Of a stretch of 64,000 nucleotides of DNA, positions 44,205 to 53,908 are shown one piece after another. The stretch's first letter is position 1; every line of letters starts with the position of its first letter. Source of the DNA: JAJRQY01 sp965224435 (GTDB lineage Bacteria; Actinomycetota; Acidimicrobiia; Acidimicrobiales; SZUA-35); assembly GCA_965224435.1 (NCBI GenBank), contig OZ245048.1, forward strand, positions 4,092,001-4,156,000, written 5' to 3'. The position numbers were made by a program, and so were the translations under genes. The notes below the pieces were generated by a model. The model made no database searches. It was not told the DNA's origin and worked only from the letters and a program-made list of their open reading frames with translations.

Positions 44205-45887
44205 TCAGTCGCGGGTGCGGTTGTGCCGATAACGGCGAATCAAGGCATTGGTCGAACCGTCATGATTCAGTTCAGGCTCGGTCCGTGATTGCAGCTCGGG
44301 GATGATGGAGTTGGCCAACTCCTTGCCAAGCTCGACGCCCCATTGATCAAAGGAATTGACGTCCCAAATCACACCTTGGGTGAAGACCTTGTGCTCATAG
44401 AGCGCCACCAACTGGCCAACCACGCTGGGAGTCAGCGTCTGAGTCAGGATCATGTTGGATGGTCGGTTACCGGTGAAGGTTCGGTGAGCAACCAGATCCT
44501 GAGCGGCACCACTTGCCGCAACTTCTTGTGCCGTCTTGCCAAAGGCCAGAGCTTCGGCCTGGGCAAACAGATTGGCCATCAAGAAGTCGTGTTGACCTCC
44601 AACATCATCGGCCGGGTCAATGGATCCAATCAGGTCAACGGGAATCACCGTCGTTCCCTGATGGATGAGCTGGTAGAAGGCATGCTGCCCATTGGTTCCC
44701 GGCTCACCCCAGATGATGGGCCCAGTCTCGTAGTCAACCGTGCTGCCGTCCATACGCACGTGCTTGCCGTTGCTCTCCATATCCAGCTGTTGGAGGTAGG
44801 CGGGGAAGCGATCAAGCGCCTGGATATAAGGCAGGACGGCATGGGTTGGGTAGTCAAAGAAGTTGCGGTACCAAACACCAATCAGGCCAAGCATGACCGG
44901 CAGATTGGACTCAAAGGGAGTGGTCCGAAAGTGCTCATCCATCTGATGGAATCCGTCCAGCATTTCCATGAATGCTTCCGGGCCAATGGCGACCATCAGG
45001 CTCAGGCCAATGGCGGAGTCAACCGAGTAGCGGCCCCCAACCCAGTCCCAGAACTCAAACATGTTTGCAGTGTCGATGCCGAAAGCTTCAACCTCATCAG
45101 CATTGGTGGACAGAGCAACAAAGTGTTTGGCCACCGCCGCCATGTCACCGCCAAGGCCGTCCACCAGCCAAGACCGGGCTGAGCGGGCATTGGACAAGGT
45201 CTCCAGCGTGGTGAAGGTCTTGGAGGCCACGACGAATAGTGTCTCTTCGGGATCCAGCGGCTTGATGGTTTCCAGCAGGTGAGCCGGGTCAACATTGGAG
45301 ACGTAGAAACACTGGATGTCCGCGTGGCGGAAGGAGGCCAAGGCGCGGTAGGCCATCAGCGGCCCAAGGTCCGAACCGCCAATTCCGATATTGACCACAT
45401 TGCGAATGCGTTTGCCCGTGGCCCCCTCCCATTCGCCAGAGCGAACCCGGTTGCTGAAGTCAGCCATCTGGTCAAGCACGGAGTGGATCGGGCCAACAAC
45501 ATCAGCTCCGCCTACTTCAAGCCGGTCACTTTTGGGTTTGCGGAGAGCTGTGTGCAAGACCGAGCGGTCTTCGGTGATATTGATTCGCTCACCAGTAAAC
45601 ATGGCATCGATCTTGGCTTGCAGACCGACCTGCTTTGCTAGCCCGATGAGGGCGTCGACCGTCGAAGTAGTCAATAGATTCTTGGATAGATCAGCATGAA
45701 GGTCACCGGCATTGATGGTGAAGCGTTCGGCCCGTTCCGAGTCGTCGGCGAACAGCTGACGCAGCGACGTGTCAGCGAGCTGAGCCTGGAGATCGACGAG
45801 GGTTAACCAGGCCGGGCTTGAGGTGAGGGAGGCCGGACTGTCTGATGGTTGAGATGGGATTACAGGATCGGACACGGAGAGGCTCAC
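44205..45887 (-). CDS. pgi: Glucose-6-phosphate isomerase
   Basis: About 560 residues. Interconverts glucose 6-phosphate and fructose 6-phosphate. NIGIGGSDLGPLMAYRAL, FVVASKTFTTLETLSNARSA, GGRYSVDSAIGLSLM and the late GTNGQHAFYQLIHQGT and SFDQWGVELGKELA signatures are all present. The frame is open to 45968; GTG 45887 or GTG 45875 gives a typical N-terminus. Confidence 0.95.
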   Translation of the reverse strand: MSLSVSDPVIPSQPSDSPASLTSSPAWLTLVDLQAQLADTSLRQLFADDSERAERFTINAGDLHADLSKNLLTTSTVDALIGLAKQVGLQAKIDAMFTGERINITEDRSVLHTALRKPKSDRLEVGGADVVGPIHSVLDQMADFSNRVRSGEWEGATGKRIRNVVNIGIGGSDLGPLMAYRALASFRHADIQCFYVSNVDPAHLLETIKPLDPEETLFVVASKTFTTLETLSNARSARSWLVDGLGGDMAAVAKHFVALSTNADEVEAFGIDTANMFEFWDWVGGRYSVDSAIGLSLMVAIGPEAFMEMLDGFHQMDEHFRTTPFESNLPVMLGLIGVWYRNFFDYPTHAVLPYIQALDRFPAYLQQLDMESNGKHVRMDGSTVDYETGPIIWGEPGTNGQHAFYQLIHQGTTVIPVDLIGSIDPADDVGGQHDFLMANLFAQAEALAFGKTAQEVAASGAAQDLVAHRTFTGNRPSNMILTQTLTPSVVGQLVALYEHKVFTQGVIWDVNSFDQWGVELGKELANSIIPELQSRTEPELNHDGSTNALIRRYRHNRTRD

Positions 45888-46051
45888 TTTCGCTGCGCTC
45901 ACGTCCGAAACACAGACGGGGAGCAGACAAGGTCGATACGCAAACCGTAGCCAATCAACGGACGTCAATCGGGCACGGGCATGAATAGCGCTAACCCATC
46001 TCTATTGCAGCTGATTCCGGTTGCGGACTGGACCGAGCTCAAACGACAATT

Positions 46052-46576
46052 TCAGGCAGCAATCGCTAGCTCACCCTGCAGCGAAACCAGAGCCCGGCTC
46101 AATCGGCTCTTCACCGTTCCACTGGGGATGCCCAGGTCCCGGGCAATCTGGTCGATGGACAGGTCCGAGTAGAAGCGAAGTTCGACAATCGAGCGATGCT
46201 CATCCTTCAACCCGGCCACCGCATGCTCAAGGTCGGTATCAGGCTGACGGTCGTGTCGGACCAGGGACCGCACCAGTAGTTGGTCCTTGGCTCGTCCCAT
46301 GGTGCGACGACGCAGAGCCGAAATGGCCCAGTTGCGTCCGGTACGGAACACCCAGCCTTGCGGATTGGAATAGGACGAAACATCAGTCCAGCGTTGGAAC
46401 GCACGGCTCATCGCTTCGTCTGCCGCTTCAAAGCCAAGTTCTTGGTCACCAACCGAGGCCGCCAAAGTGGTGGCGATTGTTCGACGGTAATCACGGTAGA
46501 ACTCTTCGAAATCGAGCTCATCAGACGGCGAAAGGAGTGGCCCGGAGTCGGAGGGCGCTGGCATCAGGGCGGTCAT
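46052..46576 (-). CDS. ECF-type RNA polymerase sigma factor
   Basis: About 174 residues. Region 2 is DFEEFYRDYRRTIATTL to AFQRWTDVSSYSNPQGW, and region 4 is LKDEHRSIVELRFYSDLSI then GIPSGTVKSRLSRAL. The length is right for a two-domain ECF factor. No anti-sigma gene is adjacent. The start ATG 46576 has GAGG upstream; the frame is open further to 46699. The divergent secreted-protein gene is a candidate target. Confidence 0.88.
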   Translation of the reverse strand: MTALMPAPSDSGPLLSPSDELDFEEFYRDYRRTIATTLAASVGDQELGFEAADEAMSRAFQRWTDVSSYSNPQGWVFRTGRNWAISALRRRTMGRAKDQLLVRSLVRHDRQPDTDLEHAVAGLKDEHRSIVELRFYSDLSIDQIARDLGIPSGTVKSRLSRALVSLQGELAIAA

Positions 46577-46772
46577 GACGACCTCGTGGTGCGGCTGGAG
46601 AACAAATACATGTCCCCAGCATGAATCACGCGAGGTAAAACTGAGATCCGGGATATCCCCCAATAAACCCCTAGGGCGACTCCTGTGGCAAGGGATCATC
46701 CCGAAATGTGGTCTGTCACGAGGCCACTCAACTAGAAATGAGCGGACCGGTTGGCTAGGTTGGCCAGCTCCG

Positions 46773-47423
46773 ATGCGAAATTTCCGCCATCAGAACCGAC
46801 GTCACAGCTCCGATCCCACCCGAGGCCTCGGCAAGATGTTCGTCTTTGCGACCCTTAGCCTGGCGACACTTGGCTTGAGCAGTGCTGCATTGGCTCATGG
46901 TCTCGATGTGAGTGCAGATCTTTTTGTACCCACCAGCGATGACGCAACGACTGGCGCAGGCGAACCGAGCGGGGTTGTCGAACTTCAAATTACTGAGGAG
47001 ATCGGTGAGATCTGTTGGGAGATCGAATTCGAAGGAATTGACGAGTCGGTCGAACTCATCGTCCGCAGCGCTCCCGAGAACATCTCGGGCGGGCAAGGTG
47101 AAAGGCCACCGCTCGTCCTGGTTGCCACAGTGACCAGCGGCTCAGCCGATTGCGTGTTTCGCGATATCGAGGCGACAACCGAGATAACTCTCGATGTCGA
47201 CGCTCACCACGTCGAATTGCTTTCGCTCACAACCGGAGACGTGCTTTTGACGGGCAGGCTTCGAAAGCCTTTCGCACCCGGCTTCGAACCATCAGACGCG
47301 CTCGAACCAGGAACCGAGCACTCAACAACTCCTTGGAAACCAATGCTCGTTGTTGGCCTTGGCACGAGCATCGCAACGGTCTTGCTGGCCAATCTCATCC
47401 AGAAACGCTCAAGCGAGGACTAG
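46773..47423 (+). CDS. Secreted, membrane-anchored protein (CHRD-like)
   Basis: About 216 residues. A hydrophobic signal (MFVFATLSLATLGLSSAALA) is followed by a beta-rich domain with GEICWEIEFEGIDESVELIV then PPLVLVAT and CVFRDI, similar in layout to CHRD-type domains, and a C-terminal membrane helix (MLVVGLGTSIATVLLANLI). Function unknown. ATG 46773 or ATG 46836 could start it. It ends with a 4-base overlap of the convergent copper-protein gene. Confidence 0.55.
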   Translation: MRNFRHQNRRHSSDPTRGLGKMFVFATLSLATLGLSSAALAHGLDVSADLFVPTSDDATTGAGEPSGVVELQITEEIGEICWEIEFEGIDESVELIVRSAPENISGGQGERPPLVLVATVTSGSADCVFRDIEATTEITLDVDAHHVELLSLTTGDVLLTGRLRKPFAPGFEPSDALEPGTEHSTTPWKPMLVVGLGTSIATVLLANLIQKRSSED

Positions 47424-49012
47424 CTGACGGGAGCTGTTGTGATGTTGGAGAAGCACATCTCATCGCCAGTGCCGTCGGCCCAGAGGATGTAGCCAACTGG
47501 CTGATAGGGAGCTCGCTCTCTATTCCAAGCACAGTCGATGCGGATGGTGTCACCTACGTCGATGATGATTTCTTCAATTGGGCTGTACCCGAGCTGCCAC
47601 TCAAAGTCCCAGTCCGGAATATCCAGCAGGATCATTTCCTCGGGGGTATCGGGGTTGAGTGTGAGACGGATGCTCTTCCCAAGCTCGTGCATATGACCGG
47701 TTACTGACACAATCCGACCAGGATTGCTCACGGGCAAGTCACAGGTCGAGGAGGCATCTCCATTGGTCATGTGCGCATAGTCGGACACCTCCGAGTCACA
47801 ATTCCACAGGAAGTAGTCGGGCAGGCTTCCCATGAATTCCCCGTAGAGACCCTTCGCCCTCTCAACCGCAGCATCGCGATCACAAAGCGGATGTTGGTCG
47901 CCCTCATAACAAGGGATCTCCGCCGGTCCAAGGTACAAGCTGCCAGAGAGTGACTTGTAGCCTCCATCTTGAGCCGCTATCTCTTCATCCGAAGCAAGAT
48001 CGAGGGTGAATTGACTGAGATCAGCGGGTGGGTCTTGCAAGAAGTGGTAGTGGATTTGCACAATGAAGAAGTCACCGGGGTTAAGGGGAATCGCATACCC
48101 CTCCGGCTGCCTCCGCGGCTGAGCGCCCGGGGCCCAGCCAGACATATTGAAGGTGTATCCACCGTCGTTCGTATGCAGACCGGTTCCTCCGTAGCAAGTC
48201 CAGCCCGGCCCCGGCTTCGTCGAATCCAGCCATGCGGCCTGATCACGTAGTTCTTCTGACGCCAGAGAGATGATCCCGTGATGAACGATCTCAGTCTGAT
48301 CCGGGATGAATTGCGAACCGAGGATCCACTCTTGATCGGTGTTTCCCGGCTCAAACATCAAGCAGCGATACTCATCCTCGATCTCGGCCGATCCTTTGTA
48401 GGCACCGCCAGCCGAAGTCATGACGACCTCCGGGTCAACAAGATTCGATAGTCCTTGTGTTGATTCAATTGGGGTATCAGGCGACACGTCTAACTCGCCA
48501 CCTTGTTCATACCAATTCGCAATCGCCTCAACCTCTTCATCCGTTAGCGATTGATCATCTTGAAATGTTGGAGAAAGGTGTGAAGCTGGCCAAGGAGGCA
48601 TCACGGCTGCGGTAGTGACGAGCTTGATGACCTCAGCATTCTCTGCGGCATCACTTGCGAACGATAGGACAAGACCGTCTGAACCGGCTTGACCAGCCTC
48701 ATGACACGAGGCACATGAGCGTTCGAGTACCGGCAACACTTCGGCAGAATAGGAGACGTTCTCGACGACAGCCTCAGGCGCCTCGGTCGTGATCAGTTCG
48801 GCGCCGGACGAGACGTTGGACGTCTGCGGCGCATTCTCGACAATATTGGCGGGCTCCACCGCACTCTGGATCGATTCTTGGCTGCCTCCGCAAGCGGCAA
48901 CGGCGACGCCGGCAACAAACAAGGGAGCGAGGAAGCTCAGTCGGGGCACACCAACACCGGGTTTCATCTGGCGCACTGTAGTTGGAGACAGTCCTCGTTT
49001 TCCAATGGTCAT
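47420..49012 (-). CDS. Cytochrome c / copper type II monooxygenase-like lipoprotein
   Basis: About 530 residues. The lipobox is VAGVAVAACGG (Cys near 41). SCASCHEAG (C-x-x-C-H) near residue 105 is a haem c site. The C-terminal two thirds carry the copper ligands of the peptidylglycine/dopamine-beta-monooxygenase fold: EIVHHGI (H-H), VQIHYHF (H-x-H), VTGHMHELG (H-x-H) and TGDEMCFSNI (Met). Related bacterial proteins join a haem domain to this fold. It may oxidise an unknown extracytoplasmic substrate with electrons from the haem. The start could be TTG 49021 or ATG 48967 instead. Confidence 0.85.
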   Translation of the reverse strand: MTIGKRGLSPTTVRQMKPGVGVPRLSFLAPLFVAGVAVAACGGSQESIQSAVEPANIVENAPQTSNVSSGAELITTEAPEAVVENVSYSAEVLPVLERSCASCHEAGQAGSDGLVLSFASDAAENAEVIKLVTTAAVMPPWPASHLSPTFQDDQSLTDEEVEAIANWYEQGGELDVSPDTPIESTQGLSNLVDPEVVMTSAGGAYKGSAEIEDEYRCLMFEPGNTDQEWILGSQFIPDQTEIVHHGIISLASEELRDQAAWLDSTKPGPGWTCYGGTGLHTNDGGYTFNMSGWAPGAQPRRQPEGYAIPLNPGDFFIVQIHYHFLQDPPADLSQFTLDLASDEEIAAQDGGYKSLSGSLYLGPAEIPCYEGDQHPLCDRDAAVERAKGLYGEFMGSLPDYFLWNCDSEVSDYAHMTNGDASSTCDLPVSNPGRIVSVTGHMHELGKSIRLTLNPDTPEEMILLDIPDWDFEWQLGYSPIEEIIIDVGDTIRIDCAWNRERAPYQPVGYILWADGTGDEMCFSNITTAPVS

Positions 49013-49103
49013 CGCTGCCAAGATGCCCAGAGCAAGCTTGTCTCCGCTCCGTCCACCAGATCGGCGAGCTCAACCATATTGAAACCCGGCCGATAGAGGC
49101 CTT

Positions 49104-51053
49104 GTGAGCGGCGATCAAGACCATGGCCAAGAGGCCATCCATAGCCTCATTGATTGGCGTTTTCTGGCAGCATTGCTCGGATTGGCAATCAATGATCATT
49201 GGGCCAAATCTGCGTATCCCGGATTGATCACAGGAAAGTTCTCCGATCTGGCCGGAATGATCGTTCTGCCCATCATCCTCTCGGCCGTTTACGCACTAGT
49301 CCGGGGCCAATCAACAACTCAGCCATCGACTAAGCACATCTCTTTACTCATCAGTGGGCTGTTTCTGACCGCGATCAAGACCGTTCCTTTTGCCGCTTCT
49401 CAGGTTGAGGACCTTCTGCGAACCATCACTGGCTCTCCCCAACAAATAGTCGTGGATCCGACCGATCTTGTTGGGCTCGCCGCCTTAGCCATTGCTCACC
49501 GTGTTCTTCGGCAACCCCAACCAATCCCTGTCCAAATGCTTGGCCGAGTAGGGCCGAAACTGGCGCTCGGATTCGGGATTCTGCTCATAACAGCGACCAG
49601 CAACGAGCCTGACTATGGCTGGACCCGGCTTGAGGTTGAGGGGGACCAGGTCATCGCAACCGTCGTGGAGAGCTACCGAGACCCGATCAGCAGCGTGGAC
49701 GGTGGACGAACCTGGGATCCGTACCCGGTCGACGTTGATTCATCAGAAGGCGAGCAAGATTCCGGTCAGGAGAGTCAGGGCCCGGAACGGGGCCCAATCT
49801 GCCTATCCGCTCAACCAGACACATGTATTCGACTCACCCTCGGAGCCATCCAAGAGTCCAATGACGGTGGAAAGTCTTGGATCGTCAAGTGGGACATCAA
49901 CACGGAGGAATACTGGGCAACCGACGCCCTTGGCTATGACGCGGACATTACTGCATCCGACATGCTGATTCTGGGTGACGACACCGTTGTTGTTGCTGTT
50001 GGTGCCCATCAACCAGTTCGGCGAGACGCCCAATCGGGCCTCTGGACTCCGAGCATCGCCGACATCAGAACCGTGCCTTGGGATCTGATCCTGGTGGCCT
50101 TCTTGTTCCAGCTTCCGATCATTGGAGGAATCCGTCGATTCCGCGGTGGTCATGATCGAGGCCTGCTCTATCTACTCGGAGCGCCTGCGGCTGGCGCGGC
50201 CGGGCTTCTAGCGGCCGTTGACACCGTTGGACCCGGCATCGCCGTCGGGGTTCCGACCGCAGGGGTAATCACGACGACCATGGTTGTTGGCTGGATGAGT
50301 GAAACGAGAGATCCGGGGTCGCATCCGGCATTATTCTCCGCACCCCTTGGACCGGTCACGGCACTCCTGGTGTTCGCAACCACTATTCCCTTCCTTGCCT
50401 GGGCTCAGGACAGGCTCGATTGGGCGATCGCTACAAAGTTGACGTGGGCGATAGCGATTGCCGGGCCCATCATCGTCGGGTTTGTTGGTCGGCCCACGGT
50501 TTTGGCGTCCAAGGTACCTGGCCAGCCACCCGCACCAAATTCGCCGCTCGCCGCCTCAATCGACCAGCCTCCACCGCCGGGGCCCTCACCCGAGCCAGCA
50601 ACTGTTTGGTCCAACCGATCTAGAACCAGCGTAGGATTTCGCCTGGCTTTCCTCGTCACAGTCTTTGCCCTTCTGGTAGATACTCTAAGCGGTGTGATCA
50701 GCAGCTGGTTTGGCCTGTACACACTGACTGGCTTGTCACTGATGGTCATTGTTCTTGGCCTCGTATTGCTGGCAGTAGCAGCAATCGCCAAGTCTGGACG
50801 CCAGCACCCATCATCCATGTCGCTCCGTTTGTGGGTGGTTGCTCTCCTGTTCCTGCCCGTACTCTTCCCGTACCAAATCCCACCTCTGGGTGACTTGATC
50901 TACCCCTTGGTACTTGTCGTCGGTGTTCCGTTAACAATTCTCGGCGGTCAGGACCGGGACAACAGCAATGGAACTAGGTCGGACGTACGGCCTCAGCCGG
51001 ATCCAACCGGGCCGCCCTCACCGCCGGGTAGAGACCAGCAACTGCACCAATAA
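49104..51053 (+). CDS. Multi-pass membrane protein with Asp-box (BNR) external domain
   Basis: 649 residues. Three or four membrane helices come first (FLAALLGLAIN; MIVLPIILSAVYALV), then an external domain of about 160 residues with two Asp-box motifs (SVDGGRTW at about 194; SNDGGKSW at about 252) as in sialidase/sortilin beta-propellers, then seven or more helices and a Pro-rich tail (GPPSPPGRDQ). I do not recognise a family. Its last 80 bases overlap the convergent ABC permease gene. The start is GTG 49104. Confidence 0.6.
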   Translation: MSGDQDHGQEAIHSLIDWRFLAALLGLAINDHWAKSAYPGLITGKFSDLAGMIVLPIILSAVYALVRGQSTTQPSTKHISLLISGLFLTAIKTVPFAASQVEDLLRTITGSPQQIVVDPTDLVGLAALAIAHRVLRQPQPIPVQMLGRVGPKLALGFGILLITATSNEPDYGWTRLEVEGDQVIATVVESYRDPISSVDGGRTWDPYPVDVDSSEGEQDSGQESQGPERGPICLSAQPDTCIRLTLGAIQESNDGGKSWIVKWDINTEEYWATDALGYDADITASDMLILGDDTVVVAVGAHQPVRRDAQSGLWTPSIADIRTVPWDLILVAFLFQLPIIGGIRRFRGGHDRGLLYLLGAPAAGAAGLLAAVDTVGPGIAVGVPTAGVITTTMVVGWMSETRDPGSHPALFSAPLGPVTALLVFATTIPFLAWAQDRLDWAIATKLTWAIAIAGPIIVGFVGRPTVLASKVPGQPPAPNSPLAASIDQPPPPGPSPEPATVWSNRSRTSVGFRLAFLVTVFALLVDTLSGVISSWFGLYTLTGLSLMVIVLGLVLLAVAAIAKSGRQHPSSMSLRLWVVALLFLPVLFPYQIPPLGDLIYPLVLVVGVPLTILGGQDRDNSNGTRSDVRPQPDPTGPPSPPGRDQQLHQ

Positions 51054-52161
51054 CCAGGGCAGTCAAGACTCCAAGGGCCAGGCCTTCTAAGGGAACACTA
51101 ACCGTCCAATCCTGGCGCTTGGCGTAGCCGATGGTGACCAGCGCCCCGATACCAACACCAACGGTTCCACCGATTAGCGCCAGGGCAGCACTCTCGACCA
51201 CGAATTGGGCCGCGATGTGTCGCCGGGTCGCCCCGAGGGCACGACGAACACCGATTTCTCCTCGCCGTTCGATAACCGAGATCACCATGACGTTGGCAAT
51301 GCCGACGCCGCCAACAACTAGAGCAACTGCACCAAGACCAAGCAGCAGATTAGTCAAGGACTTGTTGACCTCAGCCTTGGCCGAAAGGGCTTCGCTTGGC
51401 CGCGTAACACTGACCGAGCTTGGCGACGCCGGGTCAACGGTCCGAGCGAGGATGTCACGGACCTGTTCCACATAGTCGGGGTCTGTTCGCAAGTAGACGG
51501 TGCCCGGTGCCCGCTTGCTTGCGAACAAGTCCTCGGCCACGTCGTACCCGATGAGAGCCATGCGATCAATGTCTGGGTAGAGGGCCAGTGGATCAAGCAC
51601 CCCAACAACAGCAAAGCGGTGCTCACCGAGTTGGACCGCTGGACGGTGCTTCACCGATGTGATGCCGAAACGCTCGGCCGCCTCGGATCCAAGTACCACT
51701 ACGGGAAGTTGGCCGTCACCGGCGGTCAGGAAGCGCCCACTGGCGACAGTTCCAGCCAGGGTGTCCAGAAGCTCAGCCTCGGTTGCGCTCACCTGCACTC
51801 CCCCGTTGCGGCCGTTGGGCATGACGTCACTCTTCAGAACGTCAACCGACACTGGCGTCAGTGCGGCGGCGTTCTCGGTAGCTGGGATACGTCGAATCCG
51901 AGCCGATGACGTGACGGGCAGACGAACATCATCATCAAGGAAGCTGGCCCCGGCCTCAACGGCCAGCAGGTTGGTGCCGAGCCGGTCAAGCTCCGCCAAA
52001 ACGTCGGCGGTACTGGAGGAAGAGATCCCGAGAACCGAAACCATGGAGGCAATACCGATGGCAATGCCACCGGCGGTCAGGACCGTACGCCCAAGCCGGG
52101 TGGTGAGTCCAAGTAGGCCGGTCCGGATGAGGTCGGTGAACCGAAGTCGACTGCGATTCAT
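50974..52161 (-). CDS. MacB-like ABC transporter permease
   Basis: 395 residues. One helix (RTVLTAGGIAIGIASMVSVL) precedes a large periplasmic MacB_PCD domain, and three helices follow with the FtsX pattern (VGGVGIANVMVISVIERRGE then IGVRRALGATRRHI). Ends with LYPAVRAARLDPAEAVRP, the usual terminal block. With the ATPase and adaptor upstream in the operon it makes a MacAB-like export pump. 4-base overlap with the ATPase gene. Confidence 0.92.
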   Translation of the reverse strand: MNRSRLRFTDLIRTGLLGLTTRLGRTVLTAGGIAIGIASMVSVLGISSSSTADVLAELDRLGTNLLAVEAGASFLDDDVRLPVTSSARIRRIPATENAAALTPVSVDVLKSDVMPNGRNGGVQVSATEAELLDTLAGTVASGRFLTAGDGQLPVVVLGSEAAERFGITSVKHRPAVQLGEHRFAVVGVLDPLALYPDIDRMALIGYDVAEDLFASKRAPGTVYLRTDPDYVEQVRDILARTVDPASPSSVSVTRPSEALSAKAEVNKSLTNLLLGLGAVALVVGGVGIANVMVISVIERRGEIGVRRALGATRRHIAAQFVVESAALALIGGTVGVGIGALVTIGYAKRQDWTVSVPLEGLALGVLTALVIGAVAGLYPAVRAARLDPAEAVRPT

Positions 52162-52859
52162 TGAGCCGCTCCAATCAAGGACTGGGTTTGCACATCAGAA
52201 TCAATTCTTCCATCAAGAACCCGGACTCGCCGAGGAAACAGTTCGGCCAGTTCGTTGTCGTGGGTGATAACGACAATGGTCGAGCCCTCCGAGTTGAGTT
52301 CGAGCATCAGATTCACAATCTCTTCACTGGTCTTACTGTCAAGGTTTCCTGTTGGCTCATCGGCCAAGACAATGGCTGGCTCACCAACGAGGGCACGAGC
52401 AATAGCCACTCGTTGACGCTCACCGCCTGATAGCGCGCCAGGTCGGTGGTCAATACGATGGCCAAGCCCAACCCGTTCCAAGGCGAGGTGAGAGCGACGC
52501 TCCCGCTCTTTTGGTTTGATGCCGCGGTATAGCAAGCCGGTGGCCACATTGGCTGCCGCACTCAGGCCTTCCAACAGATGGAACTGCTGGAAGACGAACC
52601 CGATGCGTCGAGCACGCAATCCCGCGAGCTGGGCATCACTCATGCTCGAGGTTGCTTCGCCCTCAATCATGACCTCGCCGTGGGTAGGCCGATCCAAGGT
52701 CCCAATCACATTCATCAGGGTCGATTTGCCCGAACCGGAAGGACCAACAATGGCGGTGAGTTCGCCAGCTTCGATACTGAGACTCACATTGTCCAGAGCC
52801 CGAACCGCGGGTTTACCGCCGTATTCCTTGGTAACGGAAGTGAGTTGGAGCACACTCAT
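52158..52859 (-). CDS. MacB/LolD-type ABC transporter ATPase
   Basis: 233 residues. AIVGPSGSGKSTLMNVIGTL (Walker A), ALSGGERQRVAIARALVG (signature) and IVLADEPTGNLDS (Walker B) are intact. It energises the mechanotransmission-type transporter encoded downstream. It overlaps both operon neighbours by 4 bases. Confidence 0.95.
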   Translation of the reverse strand: MSVLQLTSVTKEYGGKPAVRALDNVSLSIEAGELTAIVGPSGSGKSTLMNVIGTLDRPTHGEVMIEGEATSSMSDAQLAGLRARRIGFVFQQFHLLEGLSAAANVATGLLYRGIKPKERERRSHLALERVGLGHRIDHRPGALSGGERQRVAIARALVGEPAIVLADEPTGNLDSKTSEEIVNLMLELNSEGSTIVVITHDNELAELFPRRVRVLDGRIDSDVQTQSLIGAAQ

Positions 52860-53908
52860 GACGGGATCACCACCTCGTCACCCTCGACCACGTCCCCGGT
52901 AATGGCCACCGTGGTGTTGTCAAAGTCAATGACCTCAACACCCCGCAGTACCGCGCCGTCTACGGTTTTCACTTCAACGGCATAGCCACCTTCGGCCAGG
53001 GCAATCAGAGCGTCAACGGGAACGGTCAAGGCATCAGCAGCCAGCACCTGAACCAGTTTCACCTTGACCGGCTGAGCATCAGAGATAGTGCCATCGACCG
53101 TGTAGCTGATTTCATAGCCAAAGGCTCCGGTCTCGTCGGCCGGTGTGGCCTTGACCTTGTCCAGAGTTGCTGACAGTTCAGCTCCATCGCCAAGGATGAC
53201 GAGCACATCGGGGTTCTGCTGGAAGCTAGCCAGCTGACGAGAGGCGGAGTCCAGGGTGACAATTGCTCTGGCGTTGGTCACCGTGAGGACCGGCCCTTCC
53301 GTGGAAGAATCACCCTTGGTGGCCCTGGTCTCAACACGAAGGAGTTCTCGCCCGACGATGATCTTTTCCGGACCAAGAAGCCCATCCTCGGTCATGCCCC
53401 GTTCTTTCTGGAAGGCCTTGACCGCGGCACGGGTTCTGGCATTGAACGAATTGTCCGCCTCCCACTCGTCAGGCCCAAAGCCTTCAGCAATGAGAAACTC
53501 TTCCAACTGGAGGATGTCATCGCCCTTCTTCACTCCCTTGTACAGATCCCGGTACATGGGTAAGTCGCCGGGCATGTAGATCACGGGTTGACGGTCGACT
53601 TCCCACAGCACGTCACCGGTCTTGATCTGCTGGCCAACCTCAGGAACCCAGGTAAGGGTTCCTCGGGCTTGAGCTAAGAGGTTGCGTGACTGGCCAAACC
53701 CGAGGTCGGCGTTGTACTCCTTCTTGCTGGTCAAGGTCTTGATTTGGACCACGCTGGTCCGTTCCGTCGCAATCGCAGTATCGGGTTCGTTGGAGGCGTT
53801 ATCGGCCCCAGCGGGATCAGCCCCTTCAAGGCGGGACAGGCCGAGCCAGGCCCCAAGGCCAACAACCGCAACGACAGCAAGGGCGATCATCCGTTTCCTA
53901 CCGCTCAT
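52856..53908 (-). CDS. Efflux adaptor with peptidoglycan-binding domain
   Basis: 350 residues. The N-terminal anchor is MIALAVVAVVGLGAWLGL. A barrel-like segment follows, then a PG_binding_1 domain (FLIAEGFGPDEWEADNSFNA then RTRAAVKAFQKERGM) and a C-terminal beta part resembling HlyD/MacA adaptors. In actinobacteria such proteins link ABC pumps to the cell wall. 4-base overlaps on both sides show operon membership. Confidence 0.85.
   Translation of the reverse strand: MSGRKRMIALAVVAVVGLGAWLGLSRLEGADPAGADNASNEPDTAIATERTSVVQIKTLTSKKEYNADLGFGQSRNLLAQARGTLTWVPEVGQQIKTGDVLWEVDRQPVIYMPGDLPMYRDLYKGVKKGDDILQLEEFLIAEGFGPDEWEADNSFNARTRAAVKAFQKERGMTEDGLLGPEKIIVGRELLRVETRATKGDSSTEGPVLTVTNARAIVTLDSASRQLASFQQNPDVLVILGDGAELSATLDKVKATPADETGAFGYEISYTVDGTISDAQPVKVKLVQVLAADALTVPVDALIALAEGGYAVEVKTVDGAVLRGVEVIDFDNTTVAITGDVVEGDEVVIPS

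Noticed and set aside
44289..45182. 297-codon plus-strand open frame
   Set aside because: Shadow of the glucose-6-phosphate isomerase gene.
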